The notes below the pieces were generated by a model. It did not search any database. It was not told where the DNA came from and saw only the letters and a program-made list of their open reading frames with translations. Shown one piece after another: positions 35,820 through 44,926 of a DNA stretch of 64,000 nucleotides. The DNA is taken from assembly GCA_035629025.1 (NCBI GenBank), contig DASPIU010000070.1, positions 1 to 64,000 on the forward strand, written 5' to 3'. The first letter of the stretch is position 1, and each line of letters begins with the position of its first letter. Source of the stretch: Stenotrophomonas_A sp035629025 (GTDB lineage: Bacteria; Pseudomonadota; Gammaproteobacteria; Xanthomonadales; Xanthomonadaceae). The translations under genes and the position numbers were made by a program.

Positions 35820-38585
35820 ATGCAATCTCGTACTTCTAACCGGAAGACACCGGTTACCTTGCTCGCACTCTCGATCGGTCTGGCCCTGCAGGCCGGCACC
35901 GCCTTCGCCCAGGACGCGCCGCAGCCGGCGCCGGCTGGCCAGCAGGCGCAGGGCGCGGTCGACCTGGACACCGTTACCGTCACCGGCTATCGCGCTTCGG
36001 TCGAAAAGGCGCTGGATATCAAGCGCGGTGAAACCGGCATGGTCGACGCCATCGTCGCCGAGGACATCGCCAACTTCCCGGACACCAACCTGGCCGAATC
36101 GCTGCAGCGCATCCCAGGCGTGGTTATCACCCGCGACGCCGGCGAAGGCCGCAACATTTCGGTGCGTGGCCTGGGCCCGGATTTCACCCGCGTGCGCATC
36201 AACGGCATGGAGGCGCTGACCACCGTCGGTGGTGCCGACCAGTCTGGCGGTTCCAACCGCTCGCGCGGCTTCGACTTCAACGTCTTCGCCTCGGACCTGT
36301 TCACCCAGCTGGTGGTGCGCAAGACCGCCTCGGCCGATGTCGAGGAAGGCTCGCTCGGCGCCACGGTGGACCTGCGCACGGCCCATCCGTTCGACTATGA
36401 CGGCTTCACCCTGGCTGGCAGCGCGCAGGCTGCCTACAACGACATGGCCGAGAAGGCCTCGCCGCGCGTGGCCGGCCTGATCGCCAACACCTGGAACGAC
36501 GGCATGTTCGGCGCGCTGCTGTCCTTTGCCTATTCCGAACGCCAGCTGCTCGAAGAAGGCAGCAACAGCGGCCGCTGGGCCGGTGGCACCGCCAACAATG
36601 GCTTCAGCCCGACCTCGCCGTTTGCCGAAGCGCGCAACGCCAACGTGTGGAGTCCGCGTTTCCCGCGCTACACGCTGATGGAGCATGACCAGAAGCGCAC
36701 CGGCATCACCGGCTCGCTGCAGTTCAAGCCCGGCGACAACACCGAGTTCACCCTGGACGGCATGTACTCGAAGATCGATGCCAAGCGCACCGAGAAGTAC
36801 ATCGAGGCGATTTCCTTCTCGCGTGGCGCCTCGCAGGGCGGCAAGCCGGAAATGGTCGTCAACGACGGCTTTGTTGATCCGCGTACCGGCGCGCTGCTGT
36901 ACGGCCAGTTCGACAACGTCGATATCCGCAGCGAGCACCGCTACGACGAGTGGAACACGGTCTTCAAGCAGGCCACGCTGTCGGGCGAGCACCGCTTCAG
37001 CGACATCTTCAAGATCAACGGCCAGATCGGCACCTCGAGCTCCAAGCACGAGAACCCGATCCAGACCACGATCATCATGGACAAGCTCAACGTCGACGGC
37101 TACAGCTACGACTACCGGGGTGACAGCCGCTTCCCGGTGTTCAACTACGGCATCGACCCGACCAATCCCAACGGCTGGACCCTGGCTGAAATCCGCCTGC
37201 GCCCGCAGTACGTGCAGAACGATTACGACATCGGCGACCTGGACTTCACCTGGAACATGGCGTCCGGCTTCACCCTGAAGGGTGGCGTGCAGTACAAGGA
37301 CTACACGTTCAAGACCCGGGAACTGCGCCGCGCCTCGGAAGTGTCGGTGCCCAACTTCGCCACCGGCAACAAGATCGTGCCGGCGGATTTCACCGAGCTC
37401 GCCAGCCTGGGCGGCATCAGCGGCACGCCGAATACCTGGGTGATCCCGAACCTGGATGCGATCGCCAACGCGCTGGACATCTACAGCAACACCGGCACCT
37501 TTGCCGTGTCCGAGCGCGCGGTGAATACCCGCAGCGTGGAAGAGAAGGACACCGGCATCTGGTTGATGGGTGACTTCGGTTTCGACATCGGCGATATCCC
37601 GTTCAACGGCAATATCGGCGGCCGCTACGTCAAGACCAAGCAGACCTCGACCGGTTACGCGACCGTCGGCACCGCCCTGGTCAACACCACCGTCGAGCGC
37701 GAGTACAACGACTTCCTGCCGTCGATGAACCTGGTCGCCAACATCACTCCGGACTTCCTGATCCGCTTTGGTGCGGCCAAGGTGATGTCGCGTCCGGGCC
37801 TGGGCAGCCTGACCCCGGGTGTGACGGTCAACGTCTCCGGCGGTGCGCGCACCGTCAGCGGCGGCAACCCGAACCTGGACCCGATCCGCGCCAAGACGCT
37901 CGACCTGGGCTTTGAGTGGTATTTCGACGAAGGCTCGATGCTCGGCCTGGCGCTGTTCTACAAGGACATCGAGAGCTTCGTGCAGACCGCGCGCACGGTG
38001 ATGCCGTACTCGGCCAGCGGCCTGCCAGTGAGCCTGCTCGAAGGCACCGGCGCGGCGGCTACCGACGACTTCACCTTCAGCGTGCCGCTCAACACTCCCG
38101 GCGGTGACCTGAAGGGTGCCGAGTTCAACTACATCCAGCCGTTCGTGTTCCTGCCGGGCAAGTGGTCCAACCTCGGCATCCAGCTGAACTACACCTACGT
38201 CGATTCCAAGATCCAGTACCTGACGACGACCGGTGCCAATTCGCTGGAAACCGACCTGACCGGCCTGTCCAAGAACTCGTACAACGGCACGCTGTTCTAT
38301 GAAGGCGACACCTTCAGCGGCCGCGTGTCGTACACCCACCGCGACGACTACCTGACCCAGGTGCCGGCGACCGAGGCAGGCTTCGATGTTCACGGCATGA
38401 CCGGCGTGAACACCATCGACGCCTCGATCAGCTACAAGATCGACGACCACCTGCAGATCAGCCTGGAAGGCATCAACCTGACCAACGAGGCTTCGGACGA
38501 GTGGGTCGGTTCGGCCTGGCAGCTGCCGCTGCAGTACAGCGAGTTCGGTCGCCAGTACATGCTGGGTGTGCGCTACAAGTTCTGA
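35820..38585 (+). CDS. TonB-dependent receptor, carbohydrate (pectin) locus
   Basis: A 921-residue outer-membrane receptor. A signal peptide ends in AFAQD near residue 31. A TonB box DTVTVTGYRAS, then the plug with AEDIANFPDTNLAESLQRIPGV and VRGLGPDFTRVRING follow, the plug type of xanthomonad and caulobacter carbohydrate receptors. The barrel ends GRQYMLGVRYKF. GGGAGGGGAGG precedes the ATG at 35820. The pair of operators and the gene neighbours point to uptake of oligogalacturonides or rhamnogalacturonan fragments. A hairpin follows its stop, and the next gene begins 218 bases on. Confidence 0.92.
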   Translation: MQSRTSNRKTPVTLLALSIGLALQAGTAFAQDAPQPAPAGQQAQGAVDLDTVTVTGYRASVEKALDIKRGETGMVDAIVAEDIANFPDTNLAESLQRIPGVVITRDAGEGRNISVRGLGPDFTRVRINGMEALTTVGGADQSGGSNRSRGFDFNVFASDLFTQLVVRKTASADVEEGSLGATVDLRTAHPFDYDGFTLAGSAQAAYNDMAEKASPRVAGLIANTWNDGMFGALLSFAYSERQLLEEGSNSGRWAGGTANNGFSPTSPFAEARNANVWSPRFPRYTLMEHDQKRTGITGSLQFKPGDNTEFTLDGMYSKIDAKRTEKYIEAISFSRGASQGGKPEMVVNDGFVDPRTGALLYGQFDNVDIRSEHRYDEWNTVFKQATLSGEHRFSDIFKINGQIGTSSSKHENPIQTTIIMDKLNVDGYSYDYRGDSRFPVFNYGIDPTNPNGWTLAEIRLRPQYVQNDYDIGDLDFTWNMASGFTLKGGVQYKDYTFKTRELRRASEVSVPNFATGNKIVPADFTELASLGGISGTPNTWVIPNLDAIANALDIYSNTGTFAVSERAVNTRSVEEKDTGIWLMGDFGFDIGDIPFNGNIGGRYVKTKQTSTGYATVGTALVNTTVEREYNDFLPSMNLVANITPDFLIRFGAAKVMSRPGLGSLTPGVTVNVSGGARTVSGGNPNLDPIRAKTLDLGFEWYFDEGSMLGLALFYKDIESFVQTARTVMPYSASGLPVSLLEGTGAAATDDFTFSVPLNTPGGDLKGAEFNYIQPFVFLPGKWSNLGIQLNYTYVDSKIQYLTTTGANSLETDLTGLSKNSYNGTLFYEGDTFSGRVSYTHRDDYLTQVPATEAGFDVHGMTGVNTIDASISYKIDDHLQISLEGINLTNEASDEWVGSAWQLPLQYSEFGRQYMLGVRYKF

Positions 38586-38604
38586 TGTAGTACGACGCGC
38601 CTTT

Positions 38605-38644
38605 GCCTGCTCCCCTCCCCGCACGTGGGAGAGGGGAGCCAGGC
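38605..38644 (+). terminator. stem-loop after the TonB receptor gene
   Basis: A long imperfect stem (GCCTG-CTCCCCTC ... GAGGGGAG-CCAGGC) begins 20 bases after the stop. No T-tract follows, so it may protect or partly terminate the receptor mRNA rather than block transcription of the next gene. The remaining bases to 38803 show no gene. Confidence 0.5.
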
Positions 38645-38803
38645 AGGACGCAGACGCTTGAGATGGTGCGGTGCAGGATGTCGCCAGCCGGCGGGATCGT
38701 TAGCTTGGCCCGCCTCCGTGGCGCATTGCCGCGGCGGCGCGGGACCGCGCCGGCCGGGCTCGTGGAGCGCGGCTTCGATCCACTGCCCGGGGATAGCGTG
38801 TTG

Positions 38804-41800
38804 ATGGCTCGCCACCGTTTGTTCCGTGATCGCCTGCCGATGCTGCGCATTGGCCTGCTGGCCACCTTGGCCAGCGCATTCCTGCTGGCTCCCGCGCATG
38901 CCGCGGCCGCCACGCCAGACAAGGCAGGCGCCGGCAAGCCCGCCGACGTCTCGCGCCCGGACCTTCCGCGCCTGCTGTTCCGCGCCTCGGCCGACAGCGG
39001 CTTCGATGCCGACGTGGCCGCGGGCGACCCGGTCCCCAACTTCCGCGACAAGGTCAAGCGCGTGCCCGGCGGCGTGCGTGGCGATGCCCTGGAATGGGCC
39101 GACGACGGCGTGCTCTCGTGGAACGCGGCGGGCAACCTGTATGCCGAACGCGGCACGCTCTCTTTCTTCTGGCGCTCGCGCTACCCGGTGGGCGAAGCGC
39201 CGTTTGTGATCTTCCGCGTCGGCTATGCCGACCACAGCAGCTGGGACATGGCCTGGCTGCGCATCGACTGGAATGGGCATGGCTTCGATGCCTTCGTCAC
39301 CGACGCCAACCTCGCGCGCACCCGCGTATCGTTTCGCATGCCCCGCGTGCCGGCCGCCAGCGACTGGACGCATATTGCCTTCAGCTGGGACGAGACCCGC
39401 GGCGTTCGCCTGTTCGTGGGCGGTCGCGAAGTGGAGCGCGTGGACACCACCGCCGATTACGACGCCGGCCTGGATCAGTTCGGCCTTGCCGGTCGAGTGA
39501 TGTCGCCCCACCAGGTGCAGAGCCGCTACAACTTCCTGCGCGGCAGCGACTTCGACGAAATCCGCATCTACGACCGCATGCTCGGCACCGCCGATGTGGC
39601 GGCGCTGGCGCGACAGGGCGAAGTAGCCGGGCAGGACGATGCCAGCGCCAGCACTACAGAGGCCGACGCGCGCAGGCAGGCATGGTTGCACCGCTACGGC
39701 TTTGATCGGGCGCCGCCGCCCGTACTCGATGCGCCGGTCACCCGCGTGCGCAAGGTCGAATTCGCCGATACCCGCGACCTCAAGGCCTGGATGTGGAAGG
39801 CCACCGACGGTATTGCCGAGACCACCTGGCCAGGCGTCTACAACCGTTCGCGCCTGCCCGGACGCGACGACTATTTCCAGCTGCCGGACTGGAACGTCTA
39901 TGTCGAAGGCGGCAAGACCCTGGCTCTGACCTTGCCGGACGAGCCATTCAACCGCATCGAGATCCGCGGCGCGGCATTCGGCCAGGCCGACTACGCTGCC
40001 GCCAAGGGCGACGCGCAACCGCTGTTCGAGCGTCCGCGTGGCGTGGTGCGCAGCGTTGACAGCTTCGCCCAGCGCCGCGGCGGCACCCTGCGTTTCACCA
40101 ATACCGAACAGGAAACGCCGATCCAGGAAATCTGGGCCTACGATGTCGGCGCCGGCGAAGTACCCAGTGGCACCGCCACCCTGCGCTATACCGTACGCAG
40201 CGATGTGGCGCCGGACTACGACAACCTTGCGCCGCTGCGCGCGTTCATCGCCGGGCGCTACCCCGAAGGCGAACGCGATACTGTCGTCGCGCTGCCGGCC
40301 AAGGCACCGGCGCGCAAGCGCGAGCACGCCACGACCGCCGACGCGCGCCCCATCGTGCATGTGCTGGTGCCGTCCACACTCGGACAGCCGCCGGCCGACC
40401 AACCACTGATGCGCAGCTGGGCCTATGGCTGGGAGAACATGCACGACGGCCTGGATGGCATCGCCATCGCCTTGCCGGCGCTCGACCTGCCGGCCACCGC
40501 TGACGGCCTGATTCCACTCAACATCCGGGTCAAGGACCCGCTGTGGCCGGCACGCGACCTCATCGACGTGTCCGTGTCGGTGCGTCCGGGGCAGGCGCGC
40601 ACGCTGTGGCTGGACCTGCGCGACCGCCTGCTCGGCGACGACAGCCTGATGATCGACATCGCCTCGGCCGCGCCCGGCTTCAATGGCCGCGCCCTGGACG
40701 GCACCCAGCTGCGTCTGGTGTTCAAGCCGCGCGAACAGGCCAAGGCCGAGCATGTGGCCGACCGCTTCAACCAGGTCAAGGACAACTGGGGCTTCCTGGT
40801 CGAGGAGCACACCACCTCGCAACGCCAGCTGCTGTACCGGCGCCTGCATCGCGATATCAGCGATCTGCTGCGCGTCGATCCGGAGCATGCGCTGGGCCGC
40901 GAATACTGGAACGACATCAGCTACGGCAACCAGTCGCCGCTGCCGGTGGCGCTGCCCGAAGTACCGAAGGGCACGCCGGCCTGGGCCTTCTGGCAGCTGG
41001 AGAATCTGAAGGCGACGCGGCGCTACATCCACTGGTGGATCGACGAGCGCCAGGTCGACTACGGCGACTTCGGCGGCGGCATTTCCGATGACACCGACCT
41101 GACCCAGCAGTGGCCGGGCATGGCGCTGATGGGCGTGGACCCGGACCGTCTGAATGCCTCGATGATGGCGCTGTCCGACGCCAACTATCGCAATGGCATG
41201 TTCACTGACGGCCTGTCCACGATCGAGACCGACGAACTGCACAGCTATGAGGAAGGCATCAACCTCAACAGCCAGATGCTCTACCTCAACTGGGGCGACC
41301 CGCTGACCGTCGAGCGGCTGATGACCACCGTGCGCGCCTTTGACCGCATCATCCAGGTCAATCCGCAGGGTCACCTGCTGTTTGCCAGCAACTGGTTTGG
41401 CGGGCGCAAGGTCTACCGCGAGCCGAACTGGCAGTGGCAGAAGCCGTATTCGTTCCCGATCCTGCACCCGGCCATGCTGCTGGGCGTGTACAACGCCGAC
41501 CCGCGCAGTCGCGGCATCATCACCGGCCTGGCCGATGGCTATCTCGCTCATGCCTACACCACACCCAAGGGCGACTGGGCGCTGCCGAACGAGATCAACT
41601 GGGCGACCGGCAAGACGCGCGGCGGCGAACTGTTTGAGGGCAGTGGCGGGCCGGATGTGCTGCACACGTTCTGGGCGGCCTGGCGCTTCTCCGGCGGCCA
41701 AGCGCGCTACCTGCAGCCCCTGGACTACCGCGTGCGCCGCGCCGGCCCCGAAGGACTGGCGCTGCTCAACGAGAACTTCCTCGATGCGCTGGACAAGCGC

Positions 41801-42709
41801 GGCAGCTGGGGCGCCGCGCTGGCGCAGGCTGCCGACCAGCCCGACACCGCGCCGGACTTCGCCCATTACGTGGCCTGGGAAAACAGCGGCGACAAGCGCT
41901 ACCTGGAAACGCTCTACCGCAGCGAGACCCGCGACAAGCTGCAGAACTTCTACATGAACACCGAAGGCCACTGGTGGTCCGACCGGGTCGAGTCGCCTAC
42001 GGTGAACCTGCAGCGCGCACGCCTCGGCGGCGTGGCGCTCAAGCGCAACCAGACCTATCCGGGCAACACCGTGAGCTGGCGCTTCGACGACCCGGAGGCT
42101 GCCGTGCAGGTGGCGTTGCTGCTGCCGCAGCCGCGGCCGGAGCGCTTCAAGGTCATCGCCTACAACACCAGCAGCAAGACGCAGCGCGCGCGGATGACCG
42201 GCTGGAACGTCACCGCCGGCCGCTGGCGGCTGCGCAGTGGCGTGGACCGCGATGGCGATGATCGCATCGATGGCAACGGCAGCAGCCGCGAGCTGGACCT
42301 TGAACGCAGCCTCGCCACCGAAGTGGAGTTCGCAGCGCACGCCACGACGGTCCTGGAACTGGAACTGCTGCAGCCCACCGGCGCGGCCGAACTGCGTCCG
42401 GACGTGGGCATCGGCCGCGGCGATCTGCATCGCGACGGCGATGCGCTGGCGCTGACCGTGCACAGCCTCGGCCATGTCGACGCTCCGGCCGGCTACGCCG
42501 TGCTCGAGGATGCACGCGGCCGCGAACTGGCGCGTGCGGCCTTTGCCGCCCTTCCGGCGCCGCGTGACCTGCAGCCCCGGACCCAGGCCTTGCGGCTGGC
42601 CGTGCCGGCCAACGCGAACCTGCGCGGTGCCCGCGTGCGCCTGCAACTGGAAGGCGGCGCGGCTGAAGTGACCCAGCTCAACAACGTGCTGCCGGTGGCC
42701 TTGCCATGA
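38804..42709 (+). CDS. large secreted protein: LamG-like domain plus unrecognised catalytic-like region
   Basis: A 1,301-residue exported protein. A signal peptide ends at AHAAAA near residue 35. Residues about 55-270 form a LamG/concanavalin-like jelly roll (GTLSFFWRSRYPVGEAPFVI, WTHIAFSWDETRGVRLFVGG, FDEIRIYDRMLG). A beta-rich region follows to about 650. Residues about 680-1080 are helical with aromatic and acidic clusters typical of an alpha-toroid carbohydrate enzyme: IHWWIDERQVDYGDFGGG, Asp762-Asp763-Thr-Asp765, and ETDELHSYEEG (808-818). A C-terminal beta-sandwich ends the chain. I do not recognise a CAZy family. Its place between the locus receptor and the esterases argues for a pectin- or rhamnogalacturonan-active lyase or hydrolase, or a large binding protein. 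GGGGAT precedes the ATG at 38804; a second ATG at 38840 also gives a signal peptide. Confidence 0.75.
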   Translation: MARHRLFRDRLPMLRIGLLATLASAFLLAPAHAAAATPDKAGAGKPADVSRPDLPRLLFRASADSGFDADVAAGDPVPNFRDKVKRVPGGVRGDALEWADDGVLSWNAAGNLYAERGTLSFFWRSRYPVGEAPFVIFRVGYADHSSWDMAWLRIDWNGHGFDAFVTDANLARTRVSFRMPRVPAASDWTHIAFSWDETRGVRLFVGGREVERVDTTADYDAGLDQFGLAGRVMSPHQVQSRYNFLRGSDFDEIRIYDRMLGTADVAALARQGEVAGQDDASASTTEADARRQAWLHRYGFDRAPPPVLDAPVTRVRKVEFADTRDLKAWMWKATDGIAETTWPGVYNRSRLPGRDDYFQLPDWNVYVEGGKTLALTLPDEPFNRIEIRGAAFGQADYAAAKGDAQPLFERPRGVVRSVDSFAQRRGGTLRFTNTEQETPIQEIWAYDVGAGEVPSGTATLRYTVRSDVAPDYDNLAPLRAFIAGRYPEGERDTVVALPAKAPARKREHATTADARPIVHVLVPSTLGQPPADQPLMRSWAYGWENMHDGLDGIAIALPALDLPATADGLIPLNIRVKDPLWPARDLIDVSVSVRPGQARTLWLDLRDRLLGDDSLMIDIASAAPGFNGRALDGTQLRLVFKPREQAKAEHVADRFNQVKDNWGFLVEEHTTSQRQLLYRRLHRDISDLLRVDPEHALGREYWNDISYGNQSPLPVALPEVPKGTPAWAFWQLENLKATRRYIHWWIDERQVDYGDFGGGISDDTDLTQQWPGMALMGVDPDRLNASMMALSDANYRNGMFTDGLSTIETDELHSYEEGINLNSQMLYLNWGDPLTVERLMTTVRAFDRIIQVNPQGHLLFASNWFGGRKVYREPNWQWQKPYSFPILHPAMLLGVYNADPRSRGIITGLADGYLAHAYTTPKGDWALPNEINWATGKTRGGELFEGSGGPDVLHTFWAAWRFSGGQARYLQPLDYRVRRAGPEGLALLNENFLDALDKRGSWGAALAQAADQPDTAPDFAHYVAWENSGDKRYLETLYRSETRDKLQNFYMNTEGHWWSDRVESPTVNLQRARLGGVALKRNQTYPGNTVSWRFDDPEAAVQVALLLPQPRPERFKVIAYNTSSKTQRARMTGWNVTAGRWRLRSGVDRDGDDRIDGNGSSRELDLERSLATEVEFAAHATTVLELELLQPTGAAELRPDVGIGRGDLHRDGDALALTVHSLGHVDAPAGYAVLEDARGRELARAAFAALPAPRDLQPRTQALRLAVPANANLRGARVRLQLEGGAAEVTQLNNVLPVALP

Positions 42710-42741
42710 CTTGACGTGGCAGGCGGTGCCGTAGCCCGGGC

Positions 42742-43206
42742 TCATTGCGGATCGACCAGCTGGATGTCCGGATCGGCCAGCAGCAGGCGCCGCAATGCGA
42801 GGTCCAGGTCGCGGACCGCGTTTGCGGCTGCCGCGCGCCCCCACCAGCCCATCAGCCACGATCGCTCGACCGCGGCGTGGCAATGCCAGAGCAGTGCGTC
42901 CCCACGCACCTCGTCACGCACTTCCACTTCGGCGTTTCCCCTGGCTGACGCGGCATCGTCCGCGCCGCTGCCACCCTCGTTGTGCACCGTGCCGCCACAG
43001 CCGACCCAGAGCAGGTGCGGCCGACGTGCCACGGCGATGCACCAACCCCAGTTCTCCGGCTCTACCTCCGCACTGCGATAGCCGGCTTCGATCAGTCCGT
43101 CGCGCAACCAGTACGCCAGCTGCCGCCCGTAGATGCCCGGTCCGGTGTCCAGCACTTCCCCTTCAACGATCTGGAACCGCGTCGAGCGAAACCAATAGCC
43201 TTCCAT
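42742..43206 (-). CDS. conserved hypothetical protein
   Basis: A 154-residue soluble protein starting MEGYWFRSTRFQIVEGEV. It has a Trp/Cys motif NWGWCIAVARRPHLLWVGCGG, an acidic central part and a Trp-rich turn (SWLMGWWGRAA). The N-terminal pattern of a Tyr-Trp-Phe-Arg start followed by NPGIYGRQLA-like residues is one I associate with small uncharacterised proteobacterial proteins, but no function is known. It is transcribed against the large secreted protein and is unlikely to be part of the pectin pathway. Confidence 0.7.
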   Translation of the reverse strand: MEGYWFRSTRFQIVEGEVLDTGPGIYGRQLAYWLRDGLIEAGYRSAEVEPENWGWCIAVARRPHLLWVGCGGTVHNEGGSGADDAASARGNAEVEVRDEVRGDALLWHCHAAVERSWLMGWWGRAAAANAVRDLDLALRRLLLADPDIQLVDPQ

Positions 43207-43288
43207 TGCCGTGCTCCCATCCCCTGCTGCAAGGACACATTAGTCCGGCTCAGGCGAGGGCATAAGCGGTCGATGGCGTAGCCGCGGG

Positions 43289-44926
43289 TCAGAAAGTGCC
43301 GCGCTGGATGAAGGGAACCCGCCCATACAACCTGCGCTCACCGCCACGCGGGTCATCGGCCAGGCGCGGCGCGGTATCGAACAACAGCGTCTGCCGTCGC
43401 TCCAGGTCGTAGCGCTGCCACTGCGCCAGGCCGGCGTGGTTGGGGTCGCCGTGACGGGCGAAGGCGAGCAGGCTTTCGCTCATCATCGTCGCCATGCGGC
43501 GCGCGTCCTCGCCGTCGCCGGTGCGTGCTTCGGCGCGCGCCACATTGTCGAAGACCAGCGGAATATCCAGCGTGTGGTAGGCGCCGAGTTGCGGTTGCAG
43601 CGGCGAAGCCCAATCGAGCTGGTAGGCCCAGGTCGGCGCGCCCTGACGCGCACGCGCCTCCAGTTCTTCGACCGCACCGCGCCACGAGCGCCCAGCCGTG
43701 GTGGCGGCGAAGAATACATCCGAAGGCGAGTAATGCGGATACAGACGACGGTATTCGTCGATCACCACCTGTGGCGACAGATCGACGAACTGCTGCTTCT
43801 CCAACCGCGCCGGCAACTCGTCCCAGCTGAGGTTGAAATTCTTCGGGTCATGGCCGAGGAAGGCGCGGGTCTCGTCATGCGTATTGCCGATCACCATCGG
43901 GATCGCCGCCGACTGCAGCGGCGCCTGCGGCCAGAACGGATGCACCGGCAACGCGCGCGAATCCAGCACCGGCCCGAGGTAGAGCGCGGTGTCCTCGGCA
44001 CGCGAGGGATCGCGCACCTGTGCAGCGGCCACCAGTTCGGCGGCGGGCACGCTGCGCAGCCGGTCAACCTGCGCCGGTTTGAGTTTGAGCGCGTCCAGCA
44101 CCAGCGCTGCGCGTTGCGCCGCCGCGCGTGGGCCAGCGGCGGTGACCTGCTGGCCACTCATCGTCCACGCGCGATGGAACAGACCGCGCGCGGCCGGCAT
44201 CGCCATCAGCGTGGCGATCTTCGCGCCACCGCCGGACTGGCCGAACACGGTGACGTTGCCGGCATCGCCGCCAAATTCGTCCGCATGCTGCCGCACCCAC
44301 TGCAAGGCCTGGATCAGGTCGAGCTGGCCGACATTGCCCGAATCGGCGAGGTCGGCCCCGGCAAACGGCGCCAGGTACAGATAGCCGAAGGCATTGAGCC
44401 GATGGTTGACCGTCACCACCACCACATCGCCGCGGCGGCACAGGTTGACGCCGTCATACAGCGGGCTGCTGCCCGAGCCGGTGTTGTAGGCGCCGCCATG
44501 GATGTAGAACAGGATCGGCCGCCGCACGCCGTCGCGCAGACCCGGCGTCCATACGTTGAGGCGCAGGCAGTCCTCGCTGGTGGCTTCATCGGCCTTCGGC
44601 TGTGGCGAGGCCAGGCCGTAGGCCACGGCTTCGCGCACGCCGCTCCACGGGGTCTCGATGCGTGGCGGCTGGAAGCGACGTGGACCGGTGTCGGCGCCGT
44701 AGGGAATGCCTTTGAACACCGCAATGCCGTTGTCGCGATAACCACGGATCTGCCCGCCGCGCACGCGCGCCAGGGGCGCATCGCCGGCTTTCGCGGTACC
44801 CGCCGGTGCGGCGGCGGCCAGCCCTGGCAGCAAGCCGGTCGCCAGCCCGCCCATGGCCAAGCCATGCAGCAGGCGGCGCCGCTGCGGGTCCTGGGGAAGG
44901 CGATCTTCAAACGCGGATTTGCTCAT
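43289..44926 (-). CDS. type-B carboxylesterase with Tat signal
   Basis: A 545-residue alpha/beta hydrolase. The N terminus QRRRLLHGLAMGGLATGLL is a Tat-like signal. The oxyanion HGG is at 143-145, and the nucleophile Ser231 sits in FGQSGGGAK, the type-B carboxylesterase motif. The catalytic His region is near YHTLDIPLVF in the last quarter. In this locus it may remove ester-linked decorations (methyl, acetyl or feruloyl) from pectic fragments in the periplasm. It overlaps the upstream esterase gene by four bases, so both are one operon. Confidence 0.88.
   Translation of the reverse strand: MSKSAFEDRLPQDPQRRRLLHGLAMGGLATGLLPGLAAAAPAGTAKAGDAPLARVRGGQIRGYRDNGIAVFKGIPYGADTGPRRFQPPRIETPWSGVREAVAYGLASPQPKADEATSEDCLRLNVWTPGLRDGVRRPILFYIHGGAYNTGSGSSPLYDGVNLCRRGDVVVVTVNHRLNAFGYLYLAPFAGADLADSGNVGQLDLIQALQWVRQHADEFGGDAGNVTVFGQSGGGAKIATLMAMPAARGLFHRAWTMSGQQVTAAGPRAAAQRAALVLDALKLKPAQVDRLRSVPAAELVAAAQVRDPSRAEDTALYLGPVLDSRALPVHPFWPQAPLQSAAIPMVIGNTHDETRAFLGHDPKNFNLSWDELPARLEKQQFVDLSPQVVIDEYRRLYPHYSPSDVFFAATTAGRSWRGAVEELEARARQGAPTWAYQLDWASPLQPQLGAYHTLDIPLVFDNVARAEARTGDGEDARRMATMMSESLLAFARHGDPNHAGLAQWQRYDLERRQTLLFDTAPRLADDPRGGERRLYGRVPFIQRGTF

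Noticed and set aside
35724..38624. A 966-codon minus-strand frame opposite the pectin-locus TonB receptor
   Set aside because: Same reason; Val/Gly/His-rich and without family features, while the plus frame has a signal peptide, plug and barrel.
38573..42883. A 1,436-codon open frame on the minus strand opposite the large secreted protein
   Set aside because: It is the antisense shadow of a real gene: Arg/Ala/Gly/His-rich, no ribosome site and no domain. High GC keeps such frames open.
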